From NCBI GenBank assembly GCA_019119355.1, contig DWXE01000039.1, forward strand, positions 1 through 64,000: a stretch of DNA of 64,000 bases. Reading direction: 5' to 3'. The DNA comes from Candidatus Eisenbergiella merdigallinarum. GTDB lineage: Bacteria > Bacillota > Clostridia > Lachnospirales > Lachnospiraceae. This document shows positions 59,487-64,000 of the stretch, piece after piece. Under the pieces are notes generated by a model. That model was given only the letters and a program-made list of their open reading frames with translations, was not told where the DNA came from and made no database searches. The first letter of the stretch is position 1; every line of letters begins with the position of its first letter. A program made the translations under genes and the position numbers.

Positions 59487-60686
59487 ATGATGAAACGAAA
59501 AAGCATGGCGATTTTACTGGCTCTGACCCTCACCGCAGCCTCCCTGACGGCATGCGCCTCCGCCGGCGGACAGGACGCCGCACAGGAGAGCGCGCAGCCT
59601 GCGGCCACAGCTCCGGAAACAGCCCCCGGAACGGAGCAGACGACGGAACAGGCGACGGCGCAGGATGCGGCCCCGGAAACCGGCGGGACCTCTGAAACCG
59701 CACAGCCCGCCGCGCAGGATGCCGGCACGGCGCCTCAGGCCGCGCAGGCGGGTTCCTCCATCTCCGCAGACGGGGCGAAAGCCATCGCCCTGGATCACGC
59801 CGGTGTGGCGGAAGCCGGTCTCATCGCCGTTATCGTCACCGAAGAACGGGACGACGGAATGGATCTGTACCAGGTGGATTTTTATACCGCTGAGAAGGAT
59901 TTCGAGTACGAAATCGAAAAAACCTCCGGCCGGATCATGTCCATCGATACGGATCTCAACGACCTGTCCTGGTCCACCCCTTCCGGCGCGTCCTTCACGA
60001 AGGAGCAGGCCATGGACGCAGTTCTCGCGAAGGTTCCCGGATCCACGCAGGACAATCTGCGCATGAAGGCGGAACGGGACGACGGCCGCACGGTCTATGA
60101 GGGCGAAGTCATCGTTTCCGACAGAAAATACGACTTCGAAATCGACGCGCAGGACGGGGCCTTCCTGGAGTGGACGGAAAAAGTTTTCCCCGCCCAGGCT
60201 GCGGGCCAGGCGGAAGGATCCGGCCAGGCCGCTGCACAGAGCGCCGGTACGCCGGAAGAGACAGCCCTGCAGACCGCTCTGGCGGATTCCGGCGTCGCCC
60301 CGGAAAACGTGCTGGCATCCGGAATCAAACGGGATATGGACGACGGGCAAATCCGCTATGACGTAGAAATCTACGCGGTGAACGCGGACTACGAATACGA
60401 GCTCGACGAGACCGGAACGCGGATTCTGGAGCGGGAACGGGAAAGCTACAGCCTGGACTGGAACACCCCTTCCGGCGCGTCCTTCACGAAGGAGCAGGCC
60501 GTGGACGCCGTTCTCGCGAAGGTTGCCGGCTCCGCGCAGAACAACCTTCGCATGAAGGCGGAACGGGACGACGGCCGCACGGTCTACGAGGGCGAAGTCA
60601 TCGCGGACGACCGCAAATACGAATTCGAAATCGACGCCTCCACGGGAACCTTCCTGGAATGGAGCGAAGAGGCGCTGTTTTATTGA
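59487..60686 (+). CDS. Lipoprotein with four PepSY domains
   Basis: 399 aa from ATG 59487, where AAAGGAGA has 6-base spacing. A lipoprotein signal ends in the lipobox LTAC (about residues 22-25). An Ala/Thr/Glu-rich linker follows. Four PepSY domains are recognisable at roughly 92-160, 170-232, 255-318 and 330-399, arranged as two tandem pairs; the second and fourth are nearly identical. PepSY domains bind or inhibit peptidases outside the cell, so a protective or regulatory role at the surface is likely. Terminator at 60710-60745 follows. Confidence 0.9.
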   Translation: MMKRKSMAILLALTLTAASLTACASAGGQDAAQESAQPAATAPETAPGTEQTTEQATAQDAAPETGGTSETAQPAAQDAGTAPQAAQAGSSISADGAKAIALDHAGVAEAGLIAVIVTEERDDGMDLYQVDFYTAEKDFEYEIEKTSGRIMSIDTDLNDLSWSTPSGASFTKEQAMDAVLAKVPGSTQDNLRMKAERDDGRTVYEGEVIVSDRKYDFEIDAQDGAFLEWTEKVFPAQAAGQAEGSGQAAAQSAGTPEETALQTALADSGVAPENVLASGIKRDMDDGQIRYDVEIYAVNADYEYELDETGTRILERERESYSLDWNTPSGASFTKEQAVDAVLAKVAGSAQNNLRMKAERDDGRTVYEGEVIADDRKYEFEIDASTGTFLEWSEEALFY

Positions 60687-60709
60687 TCAACGGGGCGTAT
60701 CGCGCCATC

Positions 60710-60745
60710 CCGCCGCAGAATTTTTAAGGATTCTGCGGCGGTTTT
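60710..60745 (+). terminator. Terminator of the PepSY lipoprotein gene
   Basis: CCGCCGCAGAAT (60710-60721) pairs perfectly with ATTCTGCGGCGG (60730-60741), followed by TTTTG. TATAAT at 60750-60755 just behind it may be the -10 of the sulfatase gene. Confidence 0.9.
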
Positions 60746-60784
60746 GTAGTATAATGGGAAAAAATACGTTTACGGAAAGGAACG

Positions 60785-62251
60785 ATGACCATGAAGCAGC
60801 CCAATATCCTTTTGATCATGACGGACCAGCTGCGCGGGGACTGCCTCGGCGCGGCCGGGCATCCGGATGTGAAAACCCCTTACCTGGATTCCCTGGCCGC
60901 CAGGGGAACCCTTTTTGACCGCGCCTATTCTTCCTGCCCCAGCTGCATCCCGGCCCGGGCCGCCCTCCACACCGGCCTGTCCCAGGAAAAGCACGGCCGG
61001 GTGGGCTATCAGGACTGCGTGGACTTCCGCTATCCCCACACCATGGCCGGGGAGCTGGCGAAAGCCGGGTATTATACCCAGTGCGTCGGAAAAATGCACG
61101 TCCATCCCCTGCGGAACCTGATGGGCTTTCATCACGTGGAGCTGCACGACGGATATCTGCACGCGTACCGCCGGCCCGATACCCCCTGGTACGAATCCCA
61201 GAAGGTGGCGGACGACTATTTTTACTGGTTGAAAAACGAGAAGGGGATCTCCGCTGACGTGACGGACACCGGCATGGAATGCAATTCCTGGGTATCCCGC
61301 CCCTGGATCTACGACGAAATGTCCCACCCCACCAACTGGGTCAGCACGCGTGCCATCGATTTTCTGCGCCGACGCGACCGGAGCAAACCGTTTTTCCTCA
61401 TGGCCTCCTATCTGCGCCCGCATCCGCCCTTCGACGCCCCGCAGCATTATTTCGATCTGTACCGGGACATGCAGCTTCAGCCGCCCTTCGTGGGATCCTG
61501 GGAGGATCCGGCGGAACTGGACCAGCAGGGAAGGATCTATGATTCCTCCACGGGCCCTGTGGATCCGGAGCTGATCCGCCAGGCGCAGATCGGCTACTAC
61601 GCCTGCATCACTCATCTGGATCACCAGATCGGCCGCCTCCTGCAGGAGCTGACCGAACAGGGGCTGAACGAAAACACCATCATCCTCTTCACCTCCGACC
61701 ACGGGGAAGAGCTGTGCGACCATCACCTGTTCCGCAAATCCCGGCCCTATGAGGGCAGCTGCCGCATCCCTCTCATCCTGTCCGATCCCGGCTCCATCAC
61801 GGGCTTTGGCCGCGGTCAGGTTTGCCACGGCGTGACGGAGCTGCGGGATATCATGCCCACCCTGCTGGACATCGCAGGAGCCCCCATCCCTCCCGAAGTG
61901 GACGGCAAAAGCCTGCTCCCTCTGGCCGCCGATCCTTCCCGGTCCGTGCGGGAATGGCTGCACGGCGAACACGCCCTGGGGAATGCGTCCAACCACTTTA
62001 TCGTGACGGAAACGGACAAATACATCTGGTATTCCCAGACGGGCCGGGAGCAGTATTTCGACCTGCGAAGCGATCCTCACGAACGCTTCGACCGGATCGC
62101 CGATCCCGCCTGTCAGGAGCGGATTTCCCTGCTGCGTGGGCATCTCGTGGACATCCTCTCCCAGCGGGAAGAGGGCTTCGTGCAAAACGGCGCCCTGGCC
62201 ACGGGACGGCCCGTGACGGCGCTTCTGGAACGCTCCCTGCTGCGGGGCTGA
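60785..62251 (+). CDS. Sulfatase family hydrolase (Cys-type)
   Basis: 488 aa (ATG 60791 is an alternative start). The N-terminal motif NILLIMTDQLRGD provides metal-binding Asp residues. The formylglycine motif is CIPARAALHTG (C-x-P-x-R) near residue 56, so this is a Cys-type sulfatase. Further metal and active-site elements include TSDHGEELCDHH near 303. Cys-type enzymes need conversion of the Cys by an anaerobic sulfatase-maturating enzyme, which is not in the window. Without an export signal it appears cytoplasmic. Substrate unknown (choline sulfate or a sulfated sugar). Confidence 0.9.
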   Translation: MTMKQPNILLIMTDQLRGDCLGAAGHPDVKTPYLDSLAARGTLFDRAYSSCPSCIPARAALHTGLSQEKHGRVGYQDCVDFRYPHTMAGELAKAGYYTQCVGKMHVHPLRNLMGFHHVELHDGYLHAYRRPDTPWYESQKVADDYFYWLKNEKGISADVTDTGMECNSWVSRPWIYDEMSHPTNWVSTRAIDFLRRRDRSKPFFLMASYLRPHPPFDAPQHYFDLYRDMQLQPPFVGSWEDPAELDQQGRIYDSSTGPVDPELIRQAQIGYYACITHLDHQIGRLLQELTEQGLNENTIILFTSDHGEELCDHHLFRKSRPYEGSCRIPLILSDPGSITGFGRGQVCHGVTELRDIMPTLLDIAGAPIPPEVDGKSLLPLAADPSRSVREWLHGEHALGNASNHFIVTETDKYIWYSQTGREQYFDLRSDPHERFDRIADPACQERISLLRGHLVDILSQREEGFVQNGALATGRPVTALLERSLLRG

Positions 62252-62324
62252 ACCGCCAGGATTTTTCTTCCCCCATCCGTTCCCCGCGGATGGACGGACA
62301 TCTGTGGAAAGGAGATTTTTTATC

Positions 62325-63269
62325 ATGAAATATCTGATCGTTGGGGCCGGCGGGACCGGCGGAGCCATCGGCGGCTATCTGGCCCGCGCCGGAAAGGACG
62401 TGACCCTCATCGCCAGGGGCGCGCATTTGCAGGCCATGCGGGAAAACGGCCTGAAATTCGAGACGCCGCAGGGAGACTTCGCAGTCCCCGTCAGCGCCTG
62501 CACTTCGGAAGAATATGAAGGTTCCCCGGATGCGGTTTTCGTCTGCGTCAAAGGGTACTCCCTGGAGGGCATCGTCCCGTTTCTCAGCCGCGTCTGCCGC
62601 CCGGATACCGTCGTCATCCCGATCCTGAACATTTACGGCACCGGCGGGCGGCTGCAGAAGCTCCTGCCGGGCGCCATGGTGACGGACGGCTGTATTTACA
62701 TCGCGTCCGAAATCAAATGCCCCGGCACAATCCTCCTGTCCGGCGCCATTTTCCGCGTGATTTTCGGCCCCCGCAGGGACGCGTCCAGCCCGCTCAAAGA
62801 GACCCTGCTTCCCGTCCTTTCCTCCGTCCGCGCGGATCTGGAGGAAGCCGGGATCGAGTCCGTGCTCTCCGACGCCATCGAACGGGACGCTCTTCAAAAA
62901 TTTTCCTTCGTCTCCCCCATGGCCGCTGCCGGCGCCTATTACGGCGTTTCCGCCTTCGCCCTGCAGGCCAGAGGGCAGATGCGCAACACCTTCCTCGCCC
63001 TGGTCCGGGAAATCCGGGATCTGGCGGACGCCATGGGGATTTCCCTGCCGGAGGATATCGGGGAGATCAACCTCAGGATCCTGGACGGGCTGGCCCCCAC
63101 GGCCACCGCATCCATGCAGCGGGATCTGCGGGACGGCAAACCCTCCGAAATGGACGGCCTCATCTTCGAAGTGGTCCGCCTCGGGAAGCGCTACGACGTC
63201 CCCACCCCGGTCTACGAAATGATCGCGGAAAAATTCGCCTCCTGCGGCGATACGGAAAGGAAGGGATGA
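62325..63269 (+). CDS. Ketopantoate reductase family protein (ApbA/PanE)
   Basis: 314 aa from ATG 62325 (AAAGGAGA upstream). The N-terminal Rossmann loop is VGAGGTGGAIGGYLARAG. The domain boundary and C-terminal helical domain include AIERDALQKFSFVSPMAA (catalytic Lys) and PTATASMQRDLRDGKPSEMDGL, a signature of the family. PanE reduces 2-dehydropantoate to pantoate for coenzyme A synthesis, but paralogues with other 2-keto acid substrates are common. It follows the sulfatase gene by 73 bases. Confidence 0.92.
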   Translation: MKYLIVGAGGTGGAIGGYLARAGKDVTLIARGAHLQAMRENGLKFETPQGDFAVPVSACTSEEYEGSPDAVFVCVKGYSLEGIVPFLSRVCRPDTVVIPILNIYGTGGRLQKLLPGAMVTDGCIYIASEIKCPGTILLSGAIFRVIFGPRRDASSPLKETLLPVLSSVRADLEEAGIESVLSDAIERDALQKFSFVSPMAAAGAYYGVSAFALQARGQMRNTFLALVREIRDLADAMGISLPEDIGEINLRILDGLAPTATASMQRDLRDGKPSEMDGLIFEVVRLGKRYDVPTPVYEMIAEKFASCGDTERKG

Positions 63270-63270
63270 C

Positions 63271-64000
63271 ATGGCAGAAATAACCTCCGTACCCGCCGCC
63301 AGCGTGGCGGGAATGATCTTTTCCCTGATCCTCTCCATCGGGCTGCCCATCGGACTGCTGATCTATCTGCGCAACCGCACCGGAGCCCGCATATCGGCCT
63401 TTCTGATCGGCGGCGCAACCTTCTTTTTGTCCGCCATGGTGCTGGAGCAGCTTCTGCACGCTGCGGTGCTGGCCGCAGCCGGGAACGCTCTCACCGGAAA
63501 TATCTGGCTTTACGCCCTTTACGGCGGGCTGGCCGCGGGGCTGTTCGAGGAAACCGGGCGGTATGTGGCCATGAAGTTCTGCATGAAAAAACAGCTGACC
63601 CGCCAGTCGGCCCTCATGTACGGGGCCGGGCACGGCGGGATCGAAGCCGTTCTGATCCTGGGGCTGACGTCCATCAATAACCTGAGCGCCGTGGCCCTGG
63701 TCAACAGCGGCGGATTCGAGTCCTTCCTCTCCTCCCTTTCCGCAGAGGAGAGCGACGCTCTCATACAGGCGTTTTCCGCCCTCTGGTCCACGCCCTCCTG
63801 GCAGTTCTTCCTGGGAGGAATCGAACGGATTCTGGCGGTGGCCCTGCACATTTCCCTGTCCGTCCTGGTCTACCGCGCCGTCCGCGACCGCAGGATATCG
63901 TTCTATCTGCTGGCTGTGGGGCTGCACGTTCTGGTAGACAGCGCTGCCCTGGCGGCCTCCCGTTTCCTTTCCCCCATCCTGGTGGAAGCCCTGGTCCTTC
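63271..64000 (+). CDS. YhfC family membrane protein, 3' end beyond window
   Basis: At least 243 aa, cut by the window end. It starts one base after the ketopantoate reductase stop, so it is co-transcribed. Six or more hydrophobic helices are visible. The conserved segments GLFEETGRYVAMKF (about 89-102) and GHGGIEAVLILGL (about 120-132) identify the YhfC (PF10086) group, distantly like CPBP-type intramembrane proteases; proteolytic activity is not shown here. Confidence 0.85.
   Translation, partial: MAEITSVPAASVAGMIFSLILSIGLPIGLLIYLRNRTGARISAFLIGGATFFLSAMVLEQLLHAAVLAAAGNALTGNIWLYALYGGLAAGLFEETGRYVAMKFCMKKQLTRQSALMYGAGHGGIEAVLILGLTSINNLSAVALVNSGGFESFLSSLSAEESDALIQAFSALWSTPSWQFFLGGIERILAVALHISLSVLVYRAVRDRRISFYLLAVGLHVLVDSAALAASRFLSPILVEALVL

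Noticed and set aside
1-64000. CRISPR arrays, rRNA, tRNA or prophage genes
   Set aside because: No regularly spaced repeats, cloverleaf-like tRNA sequences, rRNA segments, integrases or phage structural genes were recognised on either strand.

Overview
The window is a chromosome segment of a GC-rich, spore-forming Bacillota, most likely a Lachnospiraceae or a close Clostridia relative. The family assignment is inferred from gene content: BofA and YaaL (sporulation), a Gram-positive Tad/Flp pilus locus with DUF5702 and DUF6382-FHA proteins, FeoA/FeoB with a short Fur-like protein, a DUF2975/HTH/DUF4173 cassette, a TSCPD protein, and two ECF sigma/anti-sigma pairs. I found no rRNA, tRNA, CRISPR array, intact insertion sequence or prophage. 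Coding density is high and many genes overlap by ATGA-type junctions.

Layout. 1-200: left edge with three hairpins that may be the end of an IS200/IS605-like element, then a terminator. 202-7069: housekeeping genes (hydroxyacid dehydrogenase, pgi, membrane protein, TSCPD protein, murG, DegV, HIT protein, rhomboid). 7141-16059: a complete minus-strand Tad pilus operon (tadZ, tadA, tadB, tadC, flp, DUF5702, TadE-like, prepilin peptidase, TadE-like, DUF6382-FHA) with a good promoter at 16171-16199. 16295-22311: bofA, yaaL, an acetyltransferase, glgB and a large TPR/dead-AAA+ protein. 22569-26423: flavodoxin-type oxidoreductase and the iron-uptake cluster with three putative iron boxes. 26526-31816: HD phosphohydrolase, then a lysozyme-response-like sigma/RsiV/DUF3298-lipoprotein operon and a second ECF/anti-sigma pair. 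31951-40229: ferritin-like protein, MATE pump, HD protein, and a two-component system plus ABC transporter resembling peptide-antibiotic detoxification modules. 40251-47295: DUF4173/HTH/DUF2975 cassette, ZIP transporter, an AlaX-HAD fusion, HAM1-type NTPase and YoaK. 47473-58153: HTH-AAA-nuclease fusion, GNAT, a structured leader followed by a MutS2-like protein without Smr domain, an MBOAT/SGNH-like cluster, PepF and DUF1349. 58284-64000: sugar kinase, four-PepSY lipoprotein, sulfatase, ketopantoate reductase and a YhfC-type membrane protein cut by the window end.

The most interesting unexplained signal is a two-copy, roughly 136-150 nt structured element (26219-26354 and 46096-46245). It ends in a Shine-Dalgarno and start codon, sits directly before two unrelated genes (feoA and a HAM1-type NTPase), and shows a compensatory base-pair change between copies. 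Other notable items are the AlaX-HAD fusion, the TadE-like protein with two His/Cys modules, the duplicated DUF3298 in the sigma operon, and the long leader ahead of the MutS2-like gene.
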